From: Algoriphagus sp.
Lineage (GTDB): Bacteria > Bacteroidota > Bacteroidia > Cytophagales > Cyclobacteriaceae
Reading direction: 5' to 3'
Assembly (NCBI RefSeq): GCF_024305035.1
Contig: NZ_JAMWZB010000006.1
Location: 98,574 to 162,573 of the forward strand
DNA: 64,000 nt
The position numbers and the translations under genes were made by a program. Under the pieces are notes generated by a model. The model saw nothing but the letters and a program-made list of their open reading frames with translations. It was not told the DNA's origin and did no database searches. This document shows, in pieces, positions 43,779-52,633 of the stretch (position 1 is the stretch's first letter; each line of letters begins with the position of its first letter).

Positions 43779-44510
43779 ATGCAGGAATTAAAACAGGAAT
43801 CAGGATTTTTTGATGTGGTGGAGCAGCGAAGATCGGTACGAATCTTTGATCAAAAGCAGCCTTTTGACCACCAGGTGATCATAAAATGCTTGGAAGCAGC
43901 GATTCTTTCTCCCAATAGCTCCAATCTCCAACTTTATCAATTCATCCGAGTCCCTGAATCTTCTCCACTCAAAGATCCACTTGCTCAGTTGTGCATGCGC
44001 CAAAAAGCGGCAACTACTGCACGAGAACTGGTCGTCATCCTTACGCGAAGAGATCTTTGGAAATCAAGAGCCGAAGCTAACTACCAGTACCTCACTTCAA
44101 GCGTTCAAAATCAATCTGAAAAAAAGATCAATCAGGCCAAAAGTTATTACAAAAACCTAATTCCAAAGCTGTTTTCAAACTATCCAGGCTGGTCCACAAT
44201 CAAAAAACTCATCGCCTGGTGGGTAGGGCTCCGTCGGCCTATGGTTCGGGAAGTAGGTGAAACCGAAGTTCGAATCTCAGTTCATAAAAGTGCTTCTCTT
44301 GCAGCGATGACCTTTATGCTCGGAATGAAAGCAGAAGGTTATGACACCTGCCCCATGGAAGGTTTCGATTCCCTCCGGGTTAAAAAACTACTCGGCCTTC
44401 CTAGAACTGCGGAGATCGCCATGATAATCGGATGTGGCAAAGGACTCCCAGAAGGGATTTATGGAGAACGTTTCCGCGTGGACTCCTCAGAATTGATCAT
44501 TCAGAAGTAA
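43779..44510 (+). CDS. Nitroreductase family protein
   Basis: A 243-residue FMN-dependent reductase fold. The N-terminal VVEQRRSVRIFD (core RRSVRIFD) with ILSPNSSNLQLYQFI binds FMN phosphate and ring, and the C-terminal IIGCGKGLPEGIYGERFR with AAMTFMLGMKAEGYDTCPMEGFD (core EGYDTCPMEGF) is typical. Reduces nitro or quinone substrates with NAD(P)H; specificity cannot be given. An insertion rich in Lys and Ser (about 110-145) is longer than in the classic NfsB. Transcribed alone on the plus strand. Confidence 0.87.
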   Translation: MQELKQESGFFDVVEQRRSVRIFDQKQPFDHQVIIKCLEAAILSPNSSNLQLYQFIRVPESSPLKDPLAQLCMRQKAATTARELVVILTRRDLWKSRAEANYQYLTSSVQNQSEKKINQAKSYYKNLIPKLFSNYPGWSTIKKLIAWWVGLRRPMVREVGETEVRISVHKSASLAAMTFMLGMKAEGYDTCPMEGFDSLRVKKLLGLPRTAEIAMIIGCGKGLPEGIYGERFRVDSSELIIQK

Positions 44511-44617
44511 GTCAGCAAAAGAATCTGACGAAAATACTCCGTCTATCCAAAGGCTATTTGCAGGAATGATGGCTTTTTGTAATTTGTTGACATCATTTAC
44601 CTCAAACCCAAAAACCT

Positions 44618-45985
44618 ATGAATCATTTTAACCGAAGAGACTTTTTGAAGGGCTCCTCTGCCATGATGACTTTGGCAAGTTTTGGCTTGCTCGGCATGGA
44701 TTTCAAAGATCAAGTGGGCCCCATTCGAGTGGCCCTGATCGGTGCTGGCTGGTATGGAAAATCAGACCTATTTAGACTGATCCAAGTAGCAGATGTAGAA
44801 GTTGTTGGATTAGCGGATCCTGATAAAAACATGCTAGAAGCTGCAGGTCAACTGGTATCTGAGCGCCAAAAATCAGGAAAAATCCCTCCACTTTATGAAA
44901 ACTACCAAGACCTTTTAGCCAAGGAGAAACCGGAGTTTGTTTTGATCGGATCTCCGGACCATTGGCATGCGCTACAGGCCATAGATGCACTTAAGTCAGG
45001 AGCCCATGTCTATTTGCAAAAACCAATTTCAGTCGATGTGATCGAAGGGGAGGCAATTTTGGCAGCCGCTCGAAAATATAATCGTGTCGTCCAAATCGGT
45101 ACCCAGCGCAAATCAACCCCTCACTTAATCGAGGCTAAAAAAGACATCATCGACACCGGTTTACTGGGGAAAATTTCACATGCGGAAGTCTGCTGCTATT
45201 ACCACATGCGCGCCAATGGAAATCCTCCGTTGGAACCGGTTCCGGATTTTTTCAATTACGAGCTTTGGACGGGGCCCGCACCGCTTCGTCCCTACGATGG
45301 CCTTCCACATACACGATGGTGGCGGACGTTCATGGAATATGGGAATGGCATCACAGGAGATATGTGCGTCCATATGCTTGACACCGTAAGGTGGATGCTC
45401 CAGTTAGGATGGCCTACACAGGTTACTGCCACAGGAGGGATTTTTGTCCAAAAAGAAGGCAAATCCAATATCGCTGATACACAAACAGCCATTTTCGAAT
45501 TCCCAGAACTTAATGTCGTATGGCAGCATCGTACATGGGGAAATCCCACCGACCCAGAATACCCTTGGGCATTTAAAATTTACGGGGAAAACGGAATGCT
45601 CGCCGGTAGCACGATGCAGGCTGACTTTTTCCCTTATGGCGAGGGGCAGGAACCCAAACATTACGATGTGGTCTATGAGCGAGAAGAATACCCTGAAGAT
45701 ATCAACGAGGACCGCATTGAACTTAATGCCGCTCCGGCTACTCGATTGCACATGAAAGATTGGCTCCAAGCAGTAGATAAAAACTCACGACCGATAGCGG
45801 ATATCGAGGAAGGTCATATTTCTACAGCCTCTTGCATTTTAGCGAATATCTCCATGGAGCTTGGAGGAAGACCACTTAAATACGACCCAAAGACCCGAAC
45901 AGTGACTGGCGACCAGGAAGCTACGTCTAAGTTAAGAAGACCCTATCGAGCACCTTATAAACATCCCGAGCCTGATCAGGTTTAA
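44618..45985 (+). CDS. Tat-exported Gfo/Idh/MocA family oxidoreductase
   Basis: A 455-residue NAD(P)-dependent oxidoreductase with a twin-arginine signal (NRRDFLKGS at about 5-13, then hydrophobic stretch). The Rossmann domain begins VALIGAGWYGKSDL and carries LADPDKNML and the family lysine in VYLQKPIS (Gln where many members have Glu before KP). The C-terminal half is the dimerisation/substrate domain (GPAPLRPYDGLPHTRWWR, GDMCVHMLDTVRW). Secreted members of this kind act on sugars and sugar derivatives in the periplasm. A terminator follows. Confidence 0.9.
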   Translation: MNHFNRRDFLKGSSAMMTLASFGLLGMDFKDQVGPIRVALIGAGWYGKSDLFRLIQVADVEVVGLADPDKNMLEAAGQLVSERQKSGKIPPLYENYQDLLAKEKPEFVLIGSPDHWHALQAIDALKSGAHVYLQKPISVDVIEGEAILAAARKYNRVVQIGTQRKSTPHLIEAKKDIIDTGLLGKISHAEVCCYYHMRANGNPPLEPVPDFFNYELWTGPAPLRPYDGLPHTRWWRTFMEYGNGITGDMCVHMLDTVRWMLQLGWPTQVTATGGIFVQKEGKSNIADTQTAIFEFPELNVVWQHRTWGNPTDPEYPWAFKIYGENGMLAGSTMQADFFPYGEGQEPKHYDVVYEREEYPEDINEDRIELNAAPATRLHMKDWLQAVDKNSRPIADIEEGHISTASCILANISMELGGRPLKYDPKTRTVTGDQEATSKLRRPYRAPYKHPEPDQV

Positions 45986-45996
45986 GGTTAATGAAT

Positions 45997-46029
45997 AAGC
46001 TGTCCAACATGAAAATGGACAGCTTTTTT
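45997..46029 (+). terminator. Terminator after the oxidoreductase gene
   Basis: AAGCTGTCCA (45997-46006) pairs with TGGACAGCTT (46016-46025) and is followed by TTTTT. It also serves as the end of the convergent lipoprotein gene, which stops at 46028. Confidence 0.85.
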
Positions 46030-46504
46030 ATTCTGCGGGTACTTGATTGATGAAGCCATTGGTCAATTGCACAGAATTACCCTCAGAATCTACTCCAGAA
46101 AGCGAGAATGAACCACTAACTGTGGATCCCACTGCTGTAATTTCAAGGGTACCACTAGTCCCACTAGCACCTCCTGTTCCACCGGCACGGAAATAGTGAA
46201 AACTGGCATCTCCAGCCCCCCAATTTTGATCGACAAAAGAGTAATTGCCCGGACTGCTGCCATAAAAGTCAATTTCAATATTTTCGTAGGAATCTCCAGA
46301 CCCGCTTTCATAATACACCCGCGTACGCTGTCCATTAATATCATACCACACTGCATCCACTTGTTTCTCAGCTCCATTTAATTCAAAACAAACTTTACCC
46401 TTTGGACATCCAATGACAGAGGGATCTTGACCTCCGTCTTCCTGACAGGAGATGTGCAACAAAGTAGTAAAACTCATAAATAGTAGAAATTTAAGTCTTT
46501 TCAT
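46028..46504 (-). CDS. Lipoprotein of unknown function, 158 aa
   Basis: A short lipoprotein: signal peptide with lipobox LHISC (Cys at about 20), then an acidic linker and a beta-rich domain with repeated Gly/Ser/Thr (TGGASGTSGTLEITAVG). Two further Cys (GCPKGKVCFEL) may form a disulfide. No family recognised; Gly-rich composition resembles some surface-exposed lipoproteins of the phylum. Transcribed alone and convergent with the Tat-exported oxidoreductase gene. Confidence 0.75.
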   Translation of the reverse strand: MKRLKFLLFMSFTTLLHISCQEDGGQDPSVIGCPKGKVCFELNGAEKQVDAVWYDINGQRTRVYYESGSGDSYENIEIDFYGSSPGNYSFVDQNWGAGDASFHYFRAGGTGGASGTSGTLEITAVGSTVSGSFSLSGVDSEGNSVQLTNGFINQVPAE

Positions 46505-46893
46505 TTGTCCTTTATTGATTTTTCCAGTTCACATGAAATTTCGCTTTAGTTTCACCCTTCACTGAGTTGAATTTTATCCACGCTAGATTTCATTTTTTTC
46601 TTTCAAAAGTGCAGAGATCAAAATCAAAACTCCATACGACGTTTGCCCTAAAATCACGGCTACATTTCCCAAATATTAACAGAAGATAAATTGTGACCGG
46701 TAATATTAAAACAAGCTTAACGACTTTAATCCGGTCCCAGAAAGGCTTTTGCCTAATTTTGAATCGTACAGCAAAACTTTTTAACTCCTTGCATTATATT
46801 TTTAGCCCCGACTTTTGTCGGGGCCATTTTGCAGGAATTTCCCCTTGAGATTTTCACTCCTTCTCGTACCTTAGTTGGGTAATCTGAACCTTT
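46505..46893. other. Intergenic region with one GC-rich hairpin
   Basis: 389 bases between divergent genes. The only clear structure is GCCCCGAC-TTTT-GTCGGGGC (46805-46824), an 8-bp perfect stem. Neither strand shows a proper T-run next to it, so it is not called a terminator; it may be a regulatory hairpin or a dispersed element. The rest is AT-rich with no gene. Confidence 0.5.
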
Positions 46894-48900
46894 ATGCATC
46901 AAGCTAACCCCTTTCCCAAAAACCTATATTTTGACCGAAAAAAGTTGAACGATACAACCTTGATTCGACTTTATGAATCCATTCTAATTCCTCGAAGAAT
47001 TGAGGAAAAAATGTTGATTTTACTCCGGCAGGGAAAAATTTCGAAATGGTTTAGTGGATGGGGGCAGGAAGCTATTTCTATTGGAGCAGTCGAGGCCTTA
47101 AAACCCGACGAGTTCATCTTACCCATGCATCGAAATCTTGGGATTTTCACCGGAAGAAATATTCCTCTAGAGCGACTTTTTGCTCAGTTTCAGGGAAAGA
47201 AATCCGGCTTAACCAAAGGCCGTGACCGCTCTTTTCACTTTGGCTCTATTGAGCATCACATCGTGGGGATGATCTCCCATCTCGGTCCTCAGTTAGCCAT
47301 TGCGGATGGAATTGCCTTGGCTCACAAACTTGCCAAAGAAAATAAGGTTACCCTTGTTTTTTCAGGAGACGGGGCGAGTTCAGAGGGAGATTTCCACGAA
47401 GGCCTGAATGTGGCCGCAGTCTGGAAACTTCCGGTGATTTTCGTCATTGAACACAATGGCTACGGGCTTTCTACCCCAAGTGAGGAACAGTTTGCTTTCA
47501 AAAACTTTACTGACAAAGGACCTGGATATGGAATGGAAACCCGACGGATCGAGGGAAATAATGTCCTGGAAGTCTATCAGGCAATTTCAGAATTGGCAGA
47601 AGATATTCGCAAAAATCCAAGACCCATCCTCTTAGAAGCGATGACCTTTCGAATGCGTGGTCATGAAGAAGCGTCGGGCACCAAATATGTTCCTAAGCAA
47701 CTCATGGAAAATTGGGCAAAGCTCGACCCCGTCGAGAACTACGAAGCCTATTTGGAATCGATTGGGGTATTGGATGAAAAAACCAAAGCCCAAATCAACA
47801 GCAAAATCAAAAAGGCAATCGACGATGGTTTAGAGAAGGCCTTTACCGAGGAGCCCATTTCCCCTAATATCGAAGAAGAATTAAAGGATGTTTACTTTCC
47901 TTTTGAGCAGAAAGTAATTTCCCCTAAATCAGATCAAATTTCTGAAAAAAGAATGGTCGATGCCATCAGCGATGGATTGAGGCAGTCCATGGAGAAATTC
48001 CCGAACCTGGTGCTTATGGGTCAGGACATTAGCGAATATGGTGGAGTCTTCAAAGTAACCGAGGGATTCAAAAAACAATTTGGCGCTGACCGAGTGCGGA
48101 ATACCCCACTTTGTGAAAGTGCGATCATCGGGGCCGGACTCGGACTCTCAATCCAAGGCTATAAAGCCATGGTGGAGATGCAGTTTGCGGATTTTGTCTC
48201 CGTTGGCTTCAATCAAATCGTAAATAATCTCGCTAAAATCCACTATCGTTGGGGCCAAAACGCCGATGTGGTGGTGCGAATGCCCACCGGAGCGGGAATG
48301 GCGGCAGGCCCTTTTCATTCTCAATCCAATGAAGCCTGGTTTTTTCACACGCCCGGGCTGAAAATCGTTTATCCTTCCAATCCTTACGATGCCAAAGGCC
48401 TGTTGAATGCTGCACTGGAAGATCCAAATCCGTATCTCTATTTCGAGCACAAAGGTTTGTACCGATCCATCAGCGCTGGGATTCCCGATGAGTATTATAC
48501 CCTAGAAGTAGGTAAAGCTTCCTTGGTTGCTGAAGGCAGTCAACTTTCGGTGATCTCCTACGGTATGGGCATACACTGGGCAAAAAAAGCCGTAGAAGAA
48601 TTGAGGATTTCAGCCGATATTCTGGATTTACGCACCTTGTTGCCTTGGGATAAAGAAGCGGTTCAGGAGACTGTTAAAAAAACAGGTAAAGTGATTTTTC
48701 TTCAAGAAGACTGTCTAACGGGGGGAATCGGGGCAGAAATCTGCGCTTGGATTTCTGAGCACTGCTTCAAGTTTCTGGATGCTCCTGTAATGCGAGAAGG
48801 AAGCTTGGATACACCGGTACCTTTTGCCCCTAATTTGGAAAGGGCATTTTTACCGATGGATCGCTTTAAGAATAAACTTCAAGTGTTAGTGGAGTATTAA
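46894..48900 (+). CDS. 2-oxoacid dehydrogenase E1, fused alpha and beta subunits
   Basis: A 668-residue single-chain E1. The alpha-like half (about 1-335) contains the thiamine-diphosphate motif GDG (158-160) ending with Asn188 (GDGX...N) and HEEASGTKYVPK; the beta-like half (about 345-668) has FPNLVLMGQDISEYGG, a PLCESAIIGAGLGLSI motif, and a C-terminal transketolase domain ending GSLDTPVPFAPNLE. Separate alpha and beta genes are the rule elsewhere; the fusion is usual in Bacteroidota. Branched-chain 2-oxoacid or pyruvate are likely substrates. No E2 or E3 gene is adjacent. Confidence 0.92.
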   Translation: MHQANPFPKNLYFDRKKLNDTTLIRLYESILIPRRIEEKMLILLRQGKISKWFSGWGQEAISIGAVEALKPDEFILPMHRNLGIFTGRNIPLERLFAQFQGKKSGLTKGRDRSFHFGSIEHHIVGMISHLGPQLAIADGIALAHKLAKENKVTLVFSGDGASSEGDFHEGLNVAAVWKLPVIFVIEHNGYGLSTPSEEQFAFKNFTDKGPGYGMETRRIEGNNVLEVYQAISELAEDIRKNPRPILLEAMTFRMRGHEEASGTKYVPKQLMENWAKLDPVENYEAYLESIGVLDEKTKAQINSKIKKAIDDGLEKAFTEEPISPNIEEELKDVYFPFEQKVISPKSDQISEKRMVDAISDGLRQSMEKFPNLVLMGQDISEYGGVFKVTEGFKKQFGADRVRNTPLCESAIIGAGLGLSIQGYKAMVEMQFADFVSVGFNQIVNNLAKIHYRWGQNADVVVRMPTGAGMAAGPFHSQSNEAWFFHTPGLKIVYPSNPYDAKGLLNAALEDPNPYLYFEHKGLYRSISAGIPDEYYTLEVGKASLVAEGSQLSVISYGMGIHWAKKAVEELRISADILDLRTLLPWDKEAVQETVKKTGKVIFLQEDCLTGGIGAEICAWISEHCFKFLDAPVMREGSLDTPVPFAPNLERAFLPMDRFKNKLQVLVEY

Positions 48901-48965
48901 ATGAAATTAGGCCAGCTAAAATCTCCTAAAAAAATTAATAAGGAAGCAAAAAAAAGACTTTAGAT

Positions 48966-50150
48966 TCAAATCTGCCTTTGAAGCAATTCCAAATATTTTC
49001 GGTCTAGCTTTTCCCCATACCAATCCTCATATTCCACATCCTTTCTTCGGGAATTTAGTATACCGAAATCCCCTGAAAACTCCCATATTCCAAAACCTAC
49101 CTCCATTTCTTTTAACACCTGTAACACATCTCCAAACCAAGCCAAAAATACTTGATGTGGAGTTTGATTATACCCACCGCATTCACCACAATGGACCCCA
49201 ACTCTTTTGGTAATCAAATCACGCCATGGAGAATAATAGTCTCTGATGGATTGGATATCAAGCATAACTCCTTCTTGATTTAGCGGCCAGGTTACAGGAG
49301 GAACCGTTTCGGGATTTTTGTACACCCAGCTGGCTTTATGATGGGATATTGGAAATGGATGATATCCTCGGCAACTTTGGGAGAGATCAAGGTCTGCCAA
49401 TTCTGGAACTGCCATTCCCCCACCCCCGTTTCCATCGGCAATCACAATCCGATTTCTTTTGACAATTTTGATCGTATCCAAAGCTGCTTGAGCTACGCGT
49501 CTATAGTCCAAAACATCTACTGGCCCCCCTGGAGAATGTTGGTCATTAGGATTCTCTCGCTGATATGGCTCATTAACTAAATCAAAGCTTAGCTTTTTCT
49601 TTGAAATTCCCTTATATCGCTTTGCCCACATGTCCCAATGGGCACAAAAGGCTTGTAAGGCTTCCTGATCTTTCCAAAGGTTATAGGGCTCTACAAACCC
49701 TGCATTGATACAAAAACCTGGAACACGGTGGAGATTCAAACTGACATGAAGACCCTTATCCCAGCAATGCTGGACTAGCTGATCCACTGCTTCCAACCTT
49801 TGCTCGTCAAAATTTAGCACTTCATCGGGCCGAATGGGGCGCGTGCGGTCAAATTTAATATAACTTGGATAGGATATTGGAATTCTGACAAAATCAAATC
49901 CCCAATCTGCGATCCACTGAAGGTATTCTGGCTTAGTTACTCTTCCTTGATCCGGATCATGAGAAAAAAAATCCAATAGATTAAATCCTTTCCAAGCGGG
50001 AAGGGGATTTCGTTGAGATTTCACTTGAGAATAACCTGCTACTGCTGCATTTCCCAAGAGCCCCAATCCAGTGGAAAGAATGCTGGTTTTTTTTATAAAG
50101 GTCCTTCGGGATTTCACTTCGTCTAGGGGTTGAGCAGGTTTGTAGTTCAA
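48966..50150 (-). CDS. Tat-exported glycoside hydrolase family 5
   Basis: A 394-residue glycosidase of the GH5 (cellulase superfamily) TIM-barrel type. A twin-arginine-like signal SRRTFIKK (about 14-21) precedes a hydrophobic stretch. Catalytic acid/base Glu194 in LVNEPYQ and nucleophile Glu323 in VHCGECGGYNQ are present, as are the conserved His-Asn regions (LNLHRVPGF, RGYHPFP). Substrate is unknown (beta-mannan or beta-glucan type are typical). The start is a TTG at 50150, as no ATG precedes the twin-arginine motif. Confidence 0.87.
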   Translation of the reverse strand: MNYKPAQPLDEVKSRRTFIKKTSILSTGLGLLGNAAVAGYSQVKSQRNPLPAWKGFNLLDFFSHDPDQGRVTKPEYLQWIADWGFDFVRIPISYPSYIKFDRTRPIRPDEVLNFDEQRLEAVDQLVQHCWDKGLHVSLNLHRVPGFCINAGFVEPYNLWKDQEALQAFCAHWDMWAKRYKGISKKKLSFDLVNEPYQRENPNDQHSPGGPVDVLDYRRVAQAALDTIKIVKRNRIVIADGNGGGGMAVPELADLDLSQSCRGYHPFPISHHKASWVYKNPETVPPVTWPLNQEGVMLDIQSIRDYYSPWRDLITKRVGVHCGECGGYNQTPHQVFLAWFGDVLQVLKEMEVGFGIWEFSGDFGILNSRRKDVEYEDWYGEKLDRKYLELLQRQI

Positions 50151-50270
50151 GATAAAAAACGAAATCCAAAATCAAAGAAAAAAGAGTAAGTGAAATTATC
50201 AGGATAGTGATTATTCCTCATTTTTGAAACATTTCTTTTGAAATCCGTATAATCTATGAATTAGTTAATT

Positions 50271-50960
50271 ATGAGAAAATTCCTTTTTTTACTTATATTT
50301 TTGTCCCCATTTTCATTGAGAGCCCAATTCTTTTTAGCCGGTGGACATTTCAATGGTTCCATTCCTGTTGGAAAAATGAAACAGGAAACCCAATCTTTAT
50401 TTTTACCCACACTTTCAGGAATTATACTTTATGAATTTCAAACGGCTCCGGTACAGGTCGGACTGGAATTAGGTTATGGAATCTATGGATCAAAAATGGA
50501 GAAGCGGACAGATTTGTATCCAGGCTACACCGACGAACTTCGCCTTCGCAGAAACAATAATCTGGCAACCGCTATGGCTGTAATCCGCTACCTCCCTGCT
50601 GTCAATACCAAATTGACCCCCTTTATCGAAGCACAAATGGGTGCCAATTACCTCTATACCCGATACAAAATACGGGAAACTATCCTATCGGAAGATGCTT
50701 TGGAAAGTGGGAAAGATTATGAGGATTGGACCTTGGGCTACCGGATTGGAGCTGGACTTCAGGTTCCTCTAGGTTTTAATGACAATTTGAGGTTAGAATT
50801 CAAAGGCACTTTTCAAGAAGGGAATAGCGCCCGATTTCTTCAAAAAGGAGATGTTACATATCTTCCCGATGAAGGCATTTTTGAATATGATTTTCGCAGA
50901 AGCCCACTTCAGTATATGACTTTTTCAGTGGGGATTATTGGCTATGATGTGTTTCGTTAA
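50271..50960 (+). CDS. Outer-membrane beta-barrel protein
   Basis: A 229-residue protein with a Sec signal peptide (MRKFLFLLIFLSPFSLRAQ, cleavage near residue 19) and repeated amphipathic strands with aromatic girdles (FQTAPVQVGLELGYGIY, YMTFSVGIIGYDVF). It ends in a terminal aromatic-Arg pair (DVFR) rather than exact Phe. The size suits an 8- to 10-stranded barrel such as those of the OmpW/porin-like families. Function unknown. It ends four bases before the stop of the convergent thioredoxin-fold gene. Confidence 0.78.
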   Translation: MRKFLFLLIFLSPFSLRAQFFLAGGHFNGSIPVGKMKQETQSLFLPTLSGIILYEFQTAPVQVGLELGYGIYGSKMEKRTDLYPGYTDELRLRRNNNLATAMAVIRYLPAVNTKLTPFIEAQMGANYLYTRYKIRETILSEDALESGKDYEDWTLGYRIGAGLQVPLGFNDNLRLEFKGTFQEGNSARFLQKGDVTYLPDEGIFEYDFRRSPLQYMTFSVGIIGYDVFR

Positions 50961-50964
50961 ATTA

Positions 50965-51474
50965 TCACTCCACCCATTCCTCCAAAAAACTCACATACTC
51001 CTCCCCAAAACTTGGATTCAACATACTAATTACTTTTCCATCTTCGACATTGAGGACGATTCCAGTCATATCGCCTTCAAGGTTCCTCATTCGAAAAGAA
51101 TCCTTCGGATCAAAAACCACCGGAAAAGCAAAATCTTTTTCTTTCATCCAATCTCTCAATTTCGCTTCGCTTTTACCCCCATAGTAAAAAACATAGTTGA
51201 TTTTTGGGAATTTCTCAGAAAGTGGCTTCCAATCCATATTGAATGTTGCCAAATTCCAGGTTAAATTCCGAGTATACACGATTACTTGAAAGTCGCTCGC
51301 TTCAGCCAAAGAATGGGGTCTTACTTCCGAGTCTAAAGACAACCACCTACACTCTAGGCAATGTTGAATGACCTTGCCCCTATTCCCTTGCTTCTCTTTC
51401 TTATTAACCCAAAAAATCAGGCCAGCAACCAAAATCAGCAAGCCGATCAAGGCACTATTCTTCCAGCCTACCAT
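50965..51474 (-). CDS. Membrane-anchored thioredoxin-fold-like protein with N-terminal CxxC
   Basis: A 169-residue protein: a membrane helix (about 8-22), a linker with HCLECRW (CxxC at Cys39 and Cys42), and a C-terminal domain resembling a thioredoxin fold (strand VIVYTRN, helix, FPVVFDPKDSFRMRN, then GIVLNVEDGKVI as the cis-proline-side strand). The usual CxxC position after the first strand has no cysteine. So the fold may be catalytically inert with an extra cysteine pair in front, or the CxxC binds a metal. It overlaps the end of the propeller lipoprotein gene by 20 bases. Confidence 0.72.
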   Translation of the reverse strand: MVGWKNSALIGLLILVAGLIFWVNKKEKQGNRGKVIQHCLECRWLSLDSEVRPHSLAEASDFQVIVYTRNLTWNLATFNMDWKPLSEKFPKINYVFYYGGKSEAKLRDWMKEKDFAFPVVFDPKDSFRMRNLEGDMTGIVLNVEDGKVISMLNPSFGEEYVSFLEEWVE

Positions 51475-52579
51475 ATAAAATTACGGGGTTAGAATCTTCC
51501 TCCAAAACCTTTAATTGCTCCCGAACCTCTTCGGTCACATTCAATTGGTCCAAGCGCTTTATCAAAGCAGGTGCATAGGCAATAAATAAAACATGGTTTC
51601 CATCCAATGCAAAAGGGGAATAGTACTCAGGAAAGTCATTCCTGTTAAGCTGAAATTTTTCACTATTACCCGTTTTTCGATTCACAACGACCAATTCTTT
51701 TCGGTTTTCTTTTTCCTTTTGAAAAGCAACATATCCTAAAAAGTAGTCTTCATTTTCGAAAATCGAGTAGCTATCTGCAAACCCATTTTTATTCAATTGC
51801 TCAAATAACTCAAAAGGATCTTCTATCTCCCAAGTTTCATCCGGAATGGAATAAGAACCAAAATCAAAACTTTTGACCTGCTTCAAGGTATCGGCCATCA
51901 CTTCATAAATCTCAGGAAATAACGGTTCTCTCAACAGCAAGCGATCATCTCCCTCAAAAAAAGACTGCGCTGCAAGCGGAAGAAGGGATTCATTGAAATC
52001 ATTGAAAAGGAGTTTTGTTATTACCTTCCCTTCGGCATTTATTTTCTGAAGCCGGTAATCACCTACCGCTTTGTTCATCCCAGAATAAAACCAAAAACTC
52101 CCATCTTCATTGGGGTAAAAAGAAAAGGCCGAAGCCTCTGTTTCAAGGGTCTTGACCAGGCTATGATCAGGTATGGAAAAGAAATTCAAAACAGTGTGAT
52201 CCCCTTTTCCAGTATTTAAAATCAAGGTATCGCCTTTGACCCGAAACTCCTCAAAGCGCAAAACCTGACCGGGAGCCTCTCCGACTTCTACGATTCGGCC
52301 TAGGTGCTCACCTTCCAATGAAAAGTGATGAATGGCTTTTGGCCCATTGTAGTTGGATACAAAAAATCCATGGTTCGAAAACACTGCCCTCAGTTCACTT
52401 CCTAGTAATTCTAAGCTATCTGAACCCAGCAAAATCGCCTTTTCGATGAGCAGTTTATTTTCTTGAATCGGAATTTTATCCAGTTGAATGGTTTCACCTT
52501 GATTCGAATTTTTCTCAGAAGAATTGCAGGCAAAAACCCCTATCAGTAATCCTAAAAAAAGATAATGGATAATTTTCAT
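51455..52579 (-). CDS. 6-bladed beta-propeller lipoprotein
   Basis: A 374-residue lipoprotein: lipobox FAC (Cys at about 18), then repeated four-stranded motifs (e.g. HGFFVSNYNGPKAIHHFSLEGEHLGRI; cores GFFVSNYNGPKAIHHFSL and GRIVEVGEAPGQ) as in the 6-bladed propeller families of Bacteroidota. The C-terminus EEDSNPVILYGRLEE resembles the family end NPVLVLYKL. The family is found at cell surfaces and probably binds ligands; no function is known. It lies just upstream of the thioredoxin-fold gene and after the RND operon (54-base gap). Confidence 0.82.
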   Translation of the reverse strand: MKIIHYLFLGLLIGVFACNSSEKNSNQGETIQLDKIPIQENKLLIEKAILLGSDSLELLGSELRAVFSNHGFFVSNYNGPKAIHHFSLEGEHLGRIVEVGEAPGQVLRFEEFRVKGDTLILNTGKGDHTVLNFFSIPDHSLVKTLETEASAFSFYPNEDGSFWFYSGMNKAVGDYRLQKINAEGKVITKLLFNDFNESLLPLAAQSFFEGDDRLLLREPLFPEIYEVMADTLKQVKSFDFGSYSIPDETWEIEDPFELFEQLNKNGFADSYSIFENEDYFLGYVAFQKEKENRKELVVVNRKTGNSEKFQLNRNDFPEYYSPFALDGNHVLFIAYAPALIKRLDQLNVTEEVREQLKVLEEDSNPVILYGRLEE

Positions 52580-52633
52580 ACGCTTTAATCTTTACTTTGA
52601 CTTCCCTGTAAGCGAAGAGATTAGGTACACGAA

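Noticed and set aside
46805..46824. Perfect GC-rich hairpin upstream of the E1 gene called as terminator
   Set aside because: No T-run follows on either strand, so only a hairpin is reported within the intergenic entry.
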